Under the pieces are notes generated by a model. That model searched no databases and was not told where the DNA came from. It saw nothing but the letters and a program-made list of their open reading frames with translations. The position numbers and the translations under genes were made by a program. From Clostridium merdae (lineage in GTDB: Bacteria; Bacillota; Clostridia; Oscillospirales; Acutalibacteraceae), in NCBI RefSeq assembly GCF_900176635.1, contig NZ_FXLN01000004.1:1198231-1262230 (forward strand): 64,000 nt of DNA, read 5' to 3'. Below, piece after piece: positions 8,592 to 18,289 of the stretch. Every line of letters begins with the position of its first letter. Position 1 is the first letter of the stretch.

Positions 8592-9563
8592 TTAAATGGA
8601 TACTTTGAGAGCGATTCGATATAGTTCTTTATCAAAAGTGCGCTCCATATTCAGGGCTTCGGTAATATCAAAATCAACAATTTGACTGCCCTGCATGGCA
8701 ACCACACGGTTGCTTTTTCCATCTTCCAGTAGCTTTACCGCATGGTAACCCATTTGTGTTGCCACAACACGGTCACGCAAGGAGGGCGAACCACCGCGCT
8801 GCACATGCCCTAAAATGGTTGCACGAGTCTCAATGCCCGTATTCTTCTCTATCTCTTTTGCAAGGTCTTCCACATGGCAGCCGGCACCTTCCGCAACCAC
8901 AATAATGAAGTGGCGCTTACCGATTTTTTGCGTGTACTGCATCTTCTGGTAAATATCTCGCTCAAAATCGTAGGGCTGCTCTGGCACCAAAATTGCCATA
9001 GCGCCAACCGCAATACCGGTATTGAGCGCAATGTCACCACAGCGGCGACCCATTACCTCAACCACACTGCAACGGTCGTGCGATTCTGTGGTGTCGCGCA
9101 AGCGATCTACCATTTCCATTGCGGTATTCATTGCGGTGTCGTAACCAATGGTGTACTCACTGCAAGCAATATCGTTATCAATCGTGCCAGGTACACCAAT
9201 GCAGGGAATGCCCGCCTCGGTTAAATCGCGTGCACCACGGAACGAACCGTCACCACCAATTACAATCAAGCCTTCTATGCCCATTTTGCGGCAGTTATCC
9301 GCCGCTTTTTTTACGCCTTCCGGTGTGTTGTATTCTGGGCTACGAGCCGTATAGAGTACGGTTCCTCCATTGTGAATAATGTCTGAAACACTGCGCAGGT
9401 TCATTTCTTCCACATCGCAATTGAGCAGGCCGTTATAGCCTCTGTGTACTCCATAAATACCCATTCCGCTGGAAATTGCAGTTCGAACAACGGAACGCAC
9501 CGCCGCGTTCATTCCGGGTGCGTCGCCACCGCTTGTGAGTACTGCGATTTGCTTCTTCCCCAT
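8592..9563 (-). CDS. pfkA: ATP-dependent 6-phosphofructokinase
   Basis: Phosphorylates fructose 6-phosphate to fructose 1,6-bisphosphate, the committed step of glycolysis. The 323 residues are standard for bacterial PfkA. Visible motifs are LTSGGDAPGMNAAVR at the N-terminus (ATP site), GGDGSFRGA, and the catalytic GTIDNDI with its Asp. The Gly in GGDGS is the mark of ATP-dependent rather than pyrophosphate-dependent enzymes. It lies 170 bases downstream of dnaE on the same strand, the dnaE-pfkA order common in Bacillota. Start ATG behind GGGAGGG. Confidence 0.96.
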   Translation of the reverse strand: MGKKQIAVLTSGGDAPGMNAAVRSVVRTAISSGMGIYGVHRGYNGLLNCDVEEMNLRSVSDIIHNGGTVLYTARSPEYNTPEGVKKAADNCRKMGIEGLIVIGGDGSFRGARDLTEAGIPCIGVPGTIDNDIACSEYTIGYDTAMNTAMEMVDRLRDTTESHDRCSVVEVMGRRCGDIALNTGIAVGAMAILVPEQPYDFERDIYQKMQYTQKIGKRHFIIVVAEGAGCHVEDLAKEIEKNTGIETRATILGHVQRGGSPSLRDRVVATQMGYHAVKLLEDGKSNRVVAMQGSQIVDFDITEALNMERTFDKELYRIALKVSI

Positions 9564-9733
9564 CTTAGACCCTCCCGATTCAATGATACTGTTGTATTCA
9601 GCTAATTGGTTTGAGCTGATGTCGACTAATGGTACTTGCTTTTGCTTTAAAAGAAACTTTATATCGTTATTATACCATCACTATGCGGGCGATTGTATGG
9701 AGGAAAGTAGCGATAATATGGATAAATGTTGCA

Positions 9734-12700
9734 TCATTTCACCAATGCCACATTCTCCTCGCCGAGCAGCTCACTGAGTGCCCCCAGCAAAATGTCATTT
9801 ACACTTACACGGTATTGCATGGGTGCCTGCATTAGCTTTTTCGTGTCTTCAAAATAGAGATATAACGGAGTTGCACCGTCAAACACGGCAATGTATTGCA
9901 TTGCCTTTCGGTGACAGAAAGAGTCTTGAGATGGCAGCTTTAAATACAGCCCGGGCCGTTTGGACTGCCGTTTTGCCGCAGGCGATATTTGCTCCGGTGA
10001 AGCAGTCTGCGGCATTTTGCCGCCCTCCTGCGGGGGCGAAGAGAGAGAATCGCACACTAGCTTCGCGTCCTTTTCTTCCGTTAGGCTCAACCGTCCTTTC
10101 GCCACCACAACGTTGCCTTCCGCTACCAGCTCCCCATACCGCTCCAATACATTTGGGAACACCAAAATCTCTAACGAGCCGTACATATCCTCAAGCATTA
10201 CGAACGCCATGCGACTTCCATTTTTAGTTACCTTTAGCTTAACGGATGAGATCACCCCAAGCAAGGTAATTATTTCTCCATCCGGGTGCCTGCCGGTTTG
10301 CTCCTGCGCATCCTCCAAGAGCTCACCTGTGGGCGTTGCGCCAATCTGCTCATACATTTGCAAGTATTTTCCCATTGGGTGGCCGGAAAGATACATGCCG
10401 GTTACTTCTTTTTCCATCACTAGCTTATCTGCGTCCGAAAAATCTGGCAATGGGTCAATCGAAAACGTTGGTTCTTCTGCTTGCAGCTGTGGCGTATCAA
10501 AAAAGCCGATTTGACCATCCACATTTCTGCGCTTATCCGAATCGAGTGTATCGAGCACCGATTGTATATTCGAGAGCATTTGGTTGCGGTTATAATCTAA
10601 GGAATCCAAAGCACCGCACTTCACTAAGCTTTCAAGCGCACGGCGGTTTAAGTCCTTGCCATACATGCGCTTGCAGAATTGATAGAAGGATTCAAAACCG
10701 CCGTTTGCATCGCGCTCATGAATTAAATTTCTAAGAAAACCGTCACCCAAATTTTTCACAGCCAGCAAGCCAAAGCGAATGTCCCGCCCTGAAACGGTAA
10801 AGCCACGGCGGCTTTGATTAATATTGGGTGGCAGAACGCGAATCCCCATACGGGAGCACTCGGCGATATAGATGGCGATTTTATTGGTATTATCCAGCAC
10901 ACTGGTCAGCAGAGCCGCCATATATTCCCGTGGATAATGGCACTTCAGCCATGCTGTTTGGTATGAGATGGTTGCATATGCCGCCGCATGAGATTTATTA
11001 AATGCGTAGGATGCAAAGCTCTCCATTTCACCAAAAATCGCTTTAGCGGTTTCTTCACTCACTCCACGGCGAATACAGCCATCCACTTCCACCGTACCGT
11101 CTTCCGCCACAAGACCATATAAGAAAATCGAACGCTCTTTCTCCATTACGGAGGCTTTCTTTTTAGACATGGCACGGCGAACAATATCTGCACGGCCAAA
11201 GGAATACCCAGCCAGCGAACGGAAAATCTGCATGACCTGCTCCTGGTACACAATACAGCCATACGTAACTTTCAAAATATCAACTAACAAGGGATGGCGA
11301 TAGGTGACTTTTTCGGGGTGATGCCGATTCTCAATGTACTTGGGGATAGAATCCATTGGCCCCGGGCGGTAAAGCGAAATAACGGCAATCAAATCTTCAA
11401 TTGCTTCTGGGCGGAGCTGCATAATCATGCTGCGCATACCACCCGATTCAAACTGAAACACACCGTCCGTTGAGCCAGCGGAAAGCATCTCAAAGACTTT
11501 TTTATCGTCAAATGGTATCTTTGAAATGGAAAATGACGCGTCCACCCGTTGTATCGCCTCTTGTGCGTCATTGAGCACAGAGAGATTGCGTAGACCCAGA
11601 AAATCCATCTTTAAAAGACCAAGCTCCTCTAAGGTAGTCATCGTGTACTGCGTCACAATGGAATCTCCATTTTTTGCAAGCGGAACATATTCACTTACGG
11701 GATGGTCGGTAATTACGACACCAGCCGCATGAGTGGAGGCATTGCGGGGCATCCCCTCAACCTTTCGTGCCATCTCCACCAACTCATGAATCTGCGGGTC
11801 AGATTCATAGCGGGCTCGCAGCTCCGAGGATGCGGCAAGGGCTTTTTCAAGCGTTACATTTAACCCGATCGGAACCTGTTTTGCAACCGAATCTACTACA
11901 TTATAGGGGATTGCCATTGCACGGCCTACGTCACGAAGAGAGCCGCGGGCAGCCATTGTACCAAACGTGACAATTTGCGCTACGTGATCGGCTCCGTATT
12001 TGCGCACCACATAGTCAATCATTTCTCCGCGACGCTCATCACTAAAGTCAATGTCAAAATCGGGCATGCTGACTCGCTCTGGATTTAAAAAGCGTTCGAA
12101 CAACAATTGGTAGCGGATGGGGTCAATTCCGGTAATCCCCACGCAGTAAGCAGCCAGGCTGCCGGCACCGGAGCCTCTTCCCGGGCCAACCGGAATTCCG
12201 ACAGATTTTGCGTACCGTATAAAATCATATACGATTAGGAAATAATTGACGTACCCCATGCTTTCAATTACACGCAGCTCGTATTCCAACCGCTCAATAA
12301 TCGATGGGTCAGGCTGTTCTCCATAAAAGCGATGTAGACCCTCAAAGCATAAATTGCGAAAGAAAGCAGCATTTTCTTCCCCATTTGGAGTTTGAAATGC
12401 AGGCAGCTTTGTGTTGCCAAACTCAAACTCTACCTTGCAGCGCTCTGCAATAACAACCGTATTATCACATGCCTCCTGCGGAAATAAAGCCCGCATTTCC
12501 TCTTCACTTTTCAGGTAGAATTGGTCGGTAGCAAACTCCATCTTATCAGGGTCTTGAATGGTATGGTTGGTTTGAATACACAAAAGAATGAGGTGCATTC
12601 GGCTATCCCGCTGGTGGATATAGTGGCAGTCGTTCGTTGCAACAAGAGGTATCCCCGTTTCTTTTGAGAGCCGAAGAATACCATCATTCACAATTTTCTG

Positions 12701-13243
12701 TTCACGGATCCCATGATCCTGCATTTCTAAATAAAAGTTCCCTTTGCCGAAAATATCTTGGTAACGCAAAGCCGTTTCCCGTGCGGCTGCGTAATCATCA
12801 TTTGTTAACTGGCGGGGTATCTGCCCTGCCAAACAGGCGGATAGCGCAATGAGCCCCTCGCTGTGCGCCTCAAGAAGTTCTAAATCGACTCTGGGCTTGC
12901 TATAAAACCCTTCTGTCCAAGACTGCGACACGATCTGTATTAAATTCTGGTAACCTATATTATTCTCACAAAGCAATACCAGATGGTATGAATCATTATC
13001 CAAACCATGTACTTTATCAAAACGAGTGCGGCGTGCCACATATACCTCACACCCGATAATCGGATGAAGGCCATTTTGATTGGCCGCTCTGTAAAAATCC
13101 ACCGCACCGTACATTACGCCGTGGTCTGTTATGGCTACTGCTGTTTGCCCCTGCTCCTTTACTGCCTTCATTAGGGGGGCGATACGGCATGCTCCATCGA
13201 GCAGGCTGTACTCTGTATGAAGATGCAAATGTACAAAACCCAT
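9734..13243 (-). CDS. dnaE: DNA polymerase III subunit alpha
   Basis: The replicative polymerase subunit of the DnaE type (not PolC). The 1169 residues run in order: an N-terminal PHP domain (HLHLHTEYSLLDG, AITDHGVMYGAVDFY), the family-C polymerase core with the catalytic PDFDIDFSDERR, the GPGRGSGAGSLAAY segment, finger/thumb regions including SYAFNKSHAAAYA, and a C-terminal OB-fold (ITLLGVISSVKLKVTKNG). No exonuclease insert is seen, consistent with DnaE. Start ATG follows AAGGAGGAC. pfkA follows in the same direction. Confidence 0.97.
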   Translation of the reverse strand: MGFVHLHLHTEYSLLDGACRIAPLMKAVKEQGQTAVAITDHGVMYGAVDFYRAANQNGLHPIIGCEVYVARRTRFDKVHGLDNDSYHLVLLCENNIGYQNLIQIVSQSWTEGFYSKPRVDLELLEAHSEGLIALSACLAGQIPRQLTNDDYAAARETALRYQDIFGKGNFYLEMQDHGIREQKIVNDGILRLSKETGIPLVATNDCHYIHQRDSRMHLILLCIQTNHTIQDPDKMEFATDQFYLKSEEEMRALFPQEACDNTVVIAERCKVEFEFGNTKLPAFQTPNGEENAAFFRNLCFEGLHRFYGEQPDPSIIERLEYELRVIESMGYVNYFLIVYDFIRYAKSVGIPVGPGRGSGAGSLAAYCVGITGIDPIRYQLLFERFLNPERVSMPDFDIDFSDERRGEMIDYVVRKYGADHVAQIVTFGTMAARGSLRDVGRAMAIPYNVVDSVAKQVPIGLNVTLEKALAASSELRARYESDPQIHELVEMARKVEGMPRNASTHAAGVVITDHPVSEYVPLAKNGDSIVTQYTMTTLEELGLLKMDFLGLRNLSVLNDAQEAIQRVDASFSISKIPFDDKKVFEMLSAGSTDGVFQFESGGMRSMIMQLRPEAIEDLIAVISLYRPGPMDSIPKYIENRHHPEKVTYRHPLLVDILKVTYGCIVYQEQVMQIFRSLAGYSFGRADIVRRAMSKKKASVMEKERSIFLYGLVAEDGTVEVDGCIRRGVSEETAKAIFGEMESFASYAFNKSHAAAYATISYQTAWLKCHYPREYMAALLTSVLDNTNKIAIYIAECSRMGIRVLPPNINQSRRGFTVSGRDIRFGLLAVKNLGDGFLRNLIHERDANGGFESFYQFCKRMYGKDLNRRALESLVKCGALDSLDYNRNQMLSNIQSVLDTLDSDKRRNVDGQIGFFDTPQLQAEEPTFSIDPLPDFSDADKLVMEKEVTGMYLSGHPMGKYLQMYEQIGATPTGELLEDAQEQTGRHPDGEIITLLGVISSVKLKVTKNGSRMAFVMLEDMYGSLEILVFPNVLERYGELVAEGNVVVAKGRLSLTEEKDAKLVCDSLSSPPQEGGKMPQTASPEQISPAAKRQSKRPGLYLKLPSQDSFCHRKAMQYIAVFDGATPLYLYFEDTKKLMQAPMQYRVSVNDILLGALSELLGEENVALVK

Positions 13244-13425
13244 ACGCTTGTCCTCCTTTCCTTTACTTCCTTGATGCTTAATTTATTAGCTACATTAATA
13301 AAATCTTATGAGGGGCAATCCCTGCGCCAACAGAAAGCTTGCGCATATTGCTAATCTTCTTACAAAAAGAATAAATAATTATTAAGCGGTTGCCACCGCA
13401 AAGACATTCTTCTTTATTTTGATTC

Positions 13426-13463
13426 GCCCCTCAAGCCGGGGCAGGCTCCGCCTTTGGAATCCG
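13426..13463 (-). repeat. Inverted copy of an intergenic repeat
   Basis: 13426-13442 is the reverse complement of 13839-13855 at 16 of 17 bases. 13444-13463 is the reverse complement of 13726-13745 at 19 of 20. The roughly 90 bases that separate these two blocks in the other copy are missing here. Confidence 0.7.
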
Positions 13464-13507
13464 TTTGGGAAACGACCCCAAGCCGTAAAACCTTAGCTAC
13501 TGTAAAG

Positions 13508-13594
13508 GCGCTCCATTAAAAATGTCCACTCTCCTAACTATGATAAAAAAACAAGTAAGTTGACTCCGTCCGTCGGCGGTCATTTTTAGAGCGC
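13508..13594. repeat. Imperfect inverted repeat
   Basis: GCGCTC plus TAAAAATG (13508-13524, with three extra bases between them) pairs with CATTTTTA plus GAGCGC (13581-13594), enclosing about 56 bases. It resembles the ends of a small non-coding element. No protein is encoded inside. Confidence 0.5.
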
Positions 13595-13681
13595 TCTCGT
13601 CAGATCGCAGAGACATATATCGCAACTTTTTTTAATTTTTGAGCAGAAAAGCAAACCTTACATATAAACTGCAACGCACAG

Positions 13682-13945
13682 GCTTGTTTCCTGTGCGGAA
13701 AATAGATGTAGAGCGGGAGCTCACTCGGATTCCAAAGGCAGAGCCTTTGGTCGTTGAGAGGGGTTCTGGGGGAGAGAATCGATACTCTCCCCTAGAAGGC
13801 CTTTGCCTACTTTCACCCTTTCGTGAAAGTAGGTGCCCGCCCCGGCATGAGGGGCAGAGCCCTGTGCCAACAGAATGCCTGCGCCCTTGCGCACTTCTCT
13901 CCTTCTTGTGCGCAAGCTTATTTCCTGTGCGGAAAACCGATGTAG
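13682..13945. repeat. Repeat mosaic between whiA and dnaE
   Basis: A 30-base direct repeat (13682-13711 and 13916-13945) matches at 27 of 30 positions. Between the copies lies the full-length form of the intergenic repeat (13726-13855), including a perfect 10-bp hairpin at 13807-13832. A second similarity joins 13311-13340 and 13851-13885 (both containing GGGGCA and GCCAACAGAA). Frames open across this stretch lack ribosome binding sites and simply read the repeats. The whole interval 13244-13993 is taken as non-coding. Confidence 0.65.
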
Positions 13946-13993
13946 CACACATACAATCCGACGGCCAAAGCGTAACGCCTTGACCGTCGACAA

Positions 13994-14899
13994 TTACTTG
14001 AGGTTTTCTGCCTCTTCAATTAATCGGCGCAGCCGATGATTTACCCCCGAACGGCTCACTGGAATCTGGAAAAGCTGCCCCAGCTCTCGCAGGGAAAGCT
14101 CTGGATTCTCCAGCCGAAGCTCTGCGGTTTCTCGGAGCTCCTCCGGTAAGACCTCTAGCCCAACGGTATCTCGTATCTTTTCAATTGCTTCTACTTGCCG
14201 CACAGAAGCACCCACTGTTTTATCAATATTCGCGGTTTCGAAATTTGTTTTGCGGTTTACGTTATTTCGAACCTCCTTAAGCATGCGAACCTGCATTAGC
14301 TCCATGGCGGCTCCACCTGCTCCCATATAGGTGAGCAGGTCTGCAATGCGGTCTCCGCCTTTGATATACACCACGAACGCACCCTTGCGGTTTACCAGCG
14401 CAGGGTGAAAATCTATCCCCTCCCGCAAGAGGGACATAATATCCTTGGCAAGATTCATGTAAGGAAGAATCAGTTCCAAATGATAATCTTTATTCGGGTC
14501 TGTTACCGTACCGCAGGATAAAAACACCCCGCGCAAAAAAGCCGCTTTACAGCAGTCGTTTTCAAGATTCGCTAAATTCACCCGCAGGCTTATCTCTTGC
14601 CCGCTGTGTCCAAACGCTGAGAGCACCTGGCTGCGATGGCTTTCCTCCTGCACAAGCAGCGTATAGCTGCTGCGGTGGAACGAAACCGCCGTTCGCACGT
14701 CCACAATTGCTCCTGTAGTTTGTGCTGCAAGCTGTGCGGCACGGCGTGCAACCAACGAGTGTTCTGTTACGAGGGTAACGGCTTGTAATGAAAAGCTTTT
14801 GGCGCAAAGCAAAAGGCCATAGCATTCCGCTTTTTCACAGCAGGATTGTTCTGACTCCAGCTTACACATTTCTGATTTCGCATCATACGAGAAGGACAT
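13994..14899 (-). CDS. whiA: DNA-binding protein WhiA
   Basis: The WhiA family combines a LAGLIDADG-homing-endonuclease-like N-terminal domain with a C-terminal helix-turn-helix; it affects cell division and, in actinobacteria, sporulation. The 301 residues open with MSFSYDAKSEMCKLE, contain the family sequence AAFLRGVFLSCGTVTDPNKDYHLE (residues roughly 130-152), and end with the HTH region LSLRELGQLFQIPVSRSGVNHRLRRL. It is the last gene of a leftward hprK-murB-rapZ-whiA series, 10 bases after rapZ. The yvcK/mgfK gene usually found between rapZ and whiA is absent. Confidence 0.95.
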   Translation of the reverse strand: MSFSYDAKSEMCKLESEQSCCEKAECYGLLLCAKSFSLQAVTLVTEHSLVARRAAQLAAQTTGAIVDVRTAVSFHRSSYTLLVQEESHRSQVLSAFGHSGQEISLRVNLANLENDCCKAAFLRGVFLSCGTVTDPNKDYHLELILPYMNLAKDIMSLLREGIDFHPALVNRKGAFVVYIKGGDRIADLLTYMGAGGAAMELMQVRMLKEVRNNVNRKTNFETANIDKTVGASVRQVEAIEKIRDTVGLEVLPEELRETAELRLENPELSLRELGQLFQIPVSRSGVNHRLRRLIEEAENLK

Positions 14900-14909
14900 G
14901 GCTCTCTCC

Positions 14910-15767
14910 CTATTTATGAATGTCTCTATGGTTTACACTGGCGCGCTTGCCATGCTCAAGTAAGTGGTTATATAAAAGCTGTGCGAGTGCCACCGAACGG
15001 TGACGGCCGCCCGTACAGCCTACCGCAATCACCAACTGGCTTTTGCCTTCATCGCAGTACAGGGGCAGCATGTAGTCTATCATATCCAGAAATCGGGTGA
15101 TAAAGCCTTTGGTTTGATCCCACTTCATAACGTATTCGCGTACCGGTTCATCCAAGCCGGTTTGGCGCTTTAATTCCTCTACATAAAAAGGGTTTGGCAA
15201 ACAGCGCACGTCAAATACAAGGTCTGCTTCCGGTGGCAAACCATATTTAAAGCCAAAGGAGACACAGTGAATCATCAGTGCAGCTGAAGCGTCGCCCAAA
15301 AACAGGCTGGAAATACGCTCTTTGAGCTGCGCGGGAGAAAGGTACGAAGTATCGATAATATAATCGGAACACTCCCGAACCGTTTTTAATATTTTGCGCT
15401 CCATCTGAACAGCCAGCTCTAACGAGCCAAGGTATTCTTCCGCCAATGGGTGCTTGCGCCTCGTCTCTTTAAAGCGATTGATTAAAACGGAATCCCCTGC
15501 ATCTAAGAAAAGGATTTTATACTTCTTCCCCTCATCGCGCAGGAGTGCCAGTGTTTCAGAAAGGCTTTCAAACAGCGTGCCCCCACGAATATCTGTTACA
15601 GCGGCTACGCGCTGGAACCCCTCCTTTGCCTGACTGCACAAATCGTAAAAGGTAGGAATCAGCTTTGGTGGAATATTATCCACGCAGTAAAATCCAATGT
15701 CCTCCAGTGCATTTACCGCTCTAGACTTTCCTGCACCGGAAAGCCCGGTCACAATAATAAATTCCAT
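14910..15767 (-). CDS. rapZ: RapZ/YvcJ-type nucleotide-binding RNase adapter protein
   Basis: A P-loop protein of 285 residues with Walker A GLSGAGKS at residues 8-15 and the family C-terminal signature VAVGCTGGRHRSVALAQLL. In E. coli RapZ guides RNase E to the GlmZ RNA. In Bacillus YvcJ has GTPase activity and influences competence, and its role is less clear. Start ATG at 15767 behind GGGGGAATTTTAA. It is followed after 10 bases by whiA and preceded at 54 bases by murB. The family call is firm; which function applies here is not visible. Confidence 0.94.
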   Translation of the reverse strand: MEFIIVTGLSGAGKSRAVNALEDIGFYCVDNIPPKLIPTFYDLCSQAKEGFQRVAAVTDIRGGTLFESLSETLALLRDEGKKYKILFLDAGDSVLINRFKETRRKHPLAEEYLGSLELAVQMERKILKTVRECSDYIIDTSYLSPAQLKERISSLFLGDASAALMIHCVSFGFKYGLPPEADLVFDVRCLPNPFYVEELKRQTGLDEPVREYVMKWDQTKGFITRFLDMIDYMLPLYCDEGKSQLVIAVGCTGGRHRSVALAQLLYNHLLEHGKRASVNHRDIHK

Positions 15768-15821
15768 TTAAAATTCCCCCTCATTCTCACTCATCTAGCT
15801 TAAAATGAGCTATACCTTTGG

Positions 15822-16730
15822 TCACTGCCCAATCTTGCGTACTTCACACTCCAGTTCAATTCCGGTTTGTTTTAAAACTGTTGCCTGAATAACAGAAATC
15901 AGTCGAAGTACATCCTCACAGGTTGCACCGCCTTGGTTTACAATAAAACCAGCATGCTTACTACTCACCGCAGCACCACCCACGCATTGCCCTTTCAGGC
16001 CGCATTGTTCAATCAAGGTTCCCGCAAAATGATCGGGCGGGCGCTTGAACACACTGCCTGCACTTGGCATTTCAAGCGGCTGTTTCGAACGCCTTCTGCC
16101 AATCAAATCATTCATTTTCGCCCTTATTTCCTCTTGGTTTCCCTCGCTTAACTGCAAATGAAGAAACAGGATGGCGGCGTGATTTTTGCTGTATGCACTA
16201 TGTCGGTACGAAAGCTCCAGTTCCTCACCCGTGAGGGTACCAAACTCACCCTCATTCGTCATATGCTCACAAGAAAATAGAATGTCTTTCATCTCTCCGC
16301 CGTAGGCCCCTGCATTCATAAATGCCGCCCCACCTGCGGTACCGGGGATCCCCCATAAAAACTCTGCACCAGAGAGTGAATGGTTCACAGCATAGGTACA
16401 TAATGCTGAAAGCGGAACACCCGCGCCACAGCACACGTGTTGGTCGGTTCGGGTAATTTCATTAAATTCGCCCGTTAGTGCAATCACCATTCCGCGAATT
16501 CCAGCATCGCTTACCAGCATATTCGAGCCATTGCCCATCACCATATAAGGTATTTCTAGTTCATTGGCTCGCTTCGCCATCTGCTGCAAGCAAGCACGGC
16601 TACCCGCTGACACATATAAATCTGCCGGGCCGCCAATACGGAACGTGGTATGCCGGCTCATCGGCTCATTGTAAGAATATTCGCAGCCAAGCTGCTCTGC
16701 GGCAGCCCCCAATTGTTCAATCCGCTCCAT
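15822..16730 (-). CDS. murB: UDP-N-acetylenolpyruvoylglucosamine reductase
   Basis: Reduces UDP-GlcNAc-enolpyruvate to UDP-MurNAc in peptidoglycan synthesis, using FAD and NADPH. The 302 residues carry the FAD-binding PMSRHTTFRIGGPADL, VMGNGSNMLVSDAGIRG and GIPGTAGGAAFMNAGAYGGE, and the C-terminal SAGSVFKRP and GGAAVSSKHAGFIVN. It lacks the Tyr-loop insertion of type I enzymes, so it is a type II MurB, as usual in Bacillota. Start ATG follows GGAGGCATCT. It lies between hprK and rapZ. Confidence 0.96.
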   Translation of the reverse strand: MERIEQLGAAAEQLGCEYSYNEPMSRHTTFRIGGPADLYVSAGSRACLQQMAKRANELEIPYMVMGNGSNMLVSDAGIRGMVIALTGEFNEITRTDQHVCCGAGVPLSALCTYAVNHSLSGAEFLWGIPGTAGGAAFMNAGAYGGEMKDILFSCEHMTNEGEFGTLTGEELELSYRHSAYSKNHAAILFLHLQLSEGNQEEIRAKMNDLIGRRRSKQPLEMPSAGSVFKRPPDHFAGTLIEQCGLKGQCVGGAAVSSKHAGFIVNQGGATCEDVLRLISVIQATVLKQTGIELECEVRKIGQ

Positions 16731-16760
16731 AGATGCCTCCTCTATTTTTTGCCCGCATGA

Positions 16761-16787
16761 AAAACCGGAGCCATCTGCTCCGGTTTT
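16761..16787 (-). terminator. Terminator between hprK and murB
   Basis: An 11-bp GC-rich stem (16761-16771 and 16777-16787) is followed by T residues on the minus strand. It lies in the 170-base gap after hprK, so murB probably has partly independent expression. Confidence 0.75.
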
Positions 16788-16901
16788 ATGCTAAAACCTT
16801 GCGCCATAATGGCCACCATTCGTCACTAAAAATGACGCAATTAACAAAAGTGAATAAATATTGTTTTCACTGAACGCAATCGCATGCTTTCTTGGCTTTC
16901 A

Positions 16902-17891
16902 TTATAAATCAAAGTTCAGCTTCTTTTCCGTAGGCTCCATCAGTGTGGAATCCAGGCCAAGGCTGCTAAGTAGCTCTTGTGCAGCATTATAACCCATCTT
17001 CTTTTGCCTGTTATTCATGGCAGCTACCTCAATAATTACCGCAAGGTTCCGCCCTGGTTTTACCGGTATGGTTAGAATCGGAACACGTATGCCTAAAATC
17101 TCAGTATAGTCATTTTCAAGACCCATACGGTCGTAGTTTTTAGAGCTATCCCATTGTTCCAAACTAATGACTATATCTATTTTTTCAGTTACCTTAACGG
17201 CACCCATACCAAAAATGCGGCGAGCATTGATAATGCCTATGCCACGCAGCTCAATAAAATGACGGATATTCTCGGGTGAAGTACCCACCAAAGACTTCGC
17301 AGAAACGCGGCGAATCTCCACAGCGTCATCTGCAATAAGCCGGTGACCGCGTTTAATAAGCTCAATCGCCGTTTCGCTTTTACCAACGCCGCTGTCGCCA
17401 ACCAAAAAGATACCTTCGCCATATACCTCTACCAGCACACCATGGCGCGTAATGCGCGGTGCAAGCTCAACGTTTACATACGAAACCAGCGCAGCCATTA
17501 AATCGCTGGTTGGCTCGGATGAGGTAAAAACCGAAACGCCATAAATTTGCGCTGCTTCCAATAGCTCTGGCATTGGCTCAATACTGCGTGCCACAATCAC
17601 TGCCGGTGATTTTTTCGAGAGCAGCTTATTTAATGAAACCTGCCGCTCCTCCGGTGAAAAACTACTTAAAAAGGCTGTTTCCGTATTCCCCATAATCAAA
17701 ATACGGTGTGAATCAAAATAATCTAAAAAGCCGTTTAGTTCTAATCCCGGACGATTCACTTCACGGGAAGAAATCATTAATTTTTCTGGGTCGACCGGCA
17801 TATATACAGGGGTTAGAGAAAGCTCCTTTATTATCTTCGCAAGCGGAACAGTATAGGTTGGCTGTGTAACATAATTTTCGTGGCCGCTCAT
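16902..17891 (-). CDS. hprK: HPr kinase/phosphorylase
   Basis: Phosphorylates and dephosphorylates Ser46 of HPr and thereby controls CcpA-dependent carbon catabolite repression. With the start at 17891 the protein has 329 residues. Walker A GDSGVGKS is at 165-172, and the HprK signature ELRGIGIINARRIFG and the C-terminal VPILTIPVKPGRNLAVIIE follow. An in-frame ATG 51 bases upstream exists, but GGGAGTG six bases before 17891 and the usual family N-terminus (YTVPLAKIIKEL near residue 13) favour the shorter form. It heads the leftward hprK-murB-rapZ-whiA series. Confidence 0.95.
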   Translation of the reverse strand: MSGHENYVTQPTYTVPLAKIIKELSLTPVYMPVDPEKLMISSREVNRPGLELNGFLDYFDSHRILIMGNTETAFLSSFSPEERQVSLNKLLSKKSPAVIVARSIEPMPELLEAAQIYGVSVFTSSEPTSDLMAALVSYVNVELAPRITRHGVLVEVYGEGIFLVGDSGVGKSETAIELIKRGHRLIADDAVEIRRVSAKSLVGTSPENIRHFIELRGIGIINARRIFGMGAVKVTEKIDIVISLEQWDSSKNYDRMGLENDYTEILGIRVPILTIPVKPGRNLAVIIEVAAMNNRQKKMGYNAAQELLSSLGLDSTLMEPTEKKLNFDL

Positions 17892-18021
17892 TATTATCAC
17901 TCCCATATTTTCCGCCGTTTGAATAAAAAGACGCATTACCAATAACTCTATTTCAAACGCCGGGAATCCTGCTAAAAATTAAAAGTAAAGTGTATTATTT
18001 ACCTGTGAAACAATTACCTTT

Positions 18022-18050
18022 ATTATAGCTTAAAACAGGGTAAAATTCAA
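18022..18050 (-). promoter_or_regulatory. Probable hprK promoter
   Basis: On the minus strand TTGAAT (18050-18045), 17-base spacer, perfect TATAAT (18027-18022), 130 bases before the hprK start. Bases 18051-18289 show nothing else I can name. Confidence 0.65.
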
Positions 18051-18289
18051 TGACGGAACACGAAAACCCTGTTCATCCCCCAGTTCTTTCAACACGTTTT
18101 ATCTGCAAAGGCTTTTATCTCGAATTCCTGCTCACTATCATTTTTAGATTCCTCTAACTATATGGATGTTAAGAAGCCCCGATAAAAAGTAAAAAATAAA
18201 ATTCAAAATCCGCAAGACAAATCGATTTTGCTATACTATAATATTGGCATTGGACAAGTTTATGTAAGACAAAAACGAAAGACTATTTC

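Noticed and set aside
13632..13993. Open frames of 90-114 codons on both strands between whiA and dnaE
   Set aside because: They overlap each other on opposite strands, have no ribosome binding site and simply translate the repeat mosaic.
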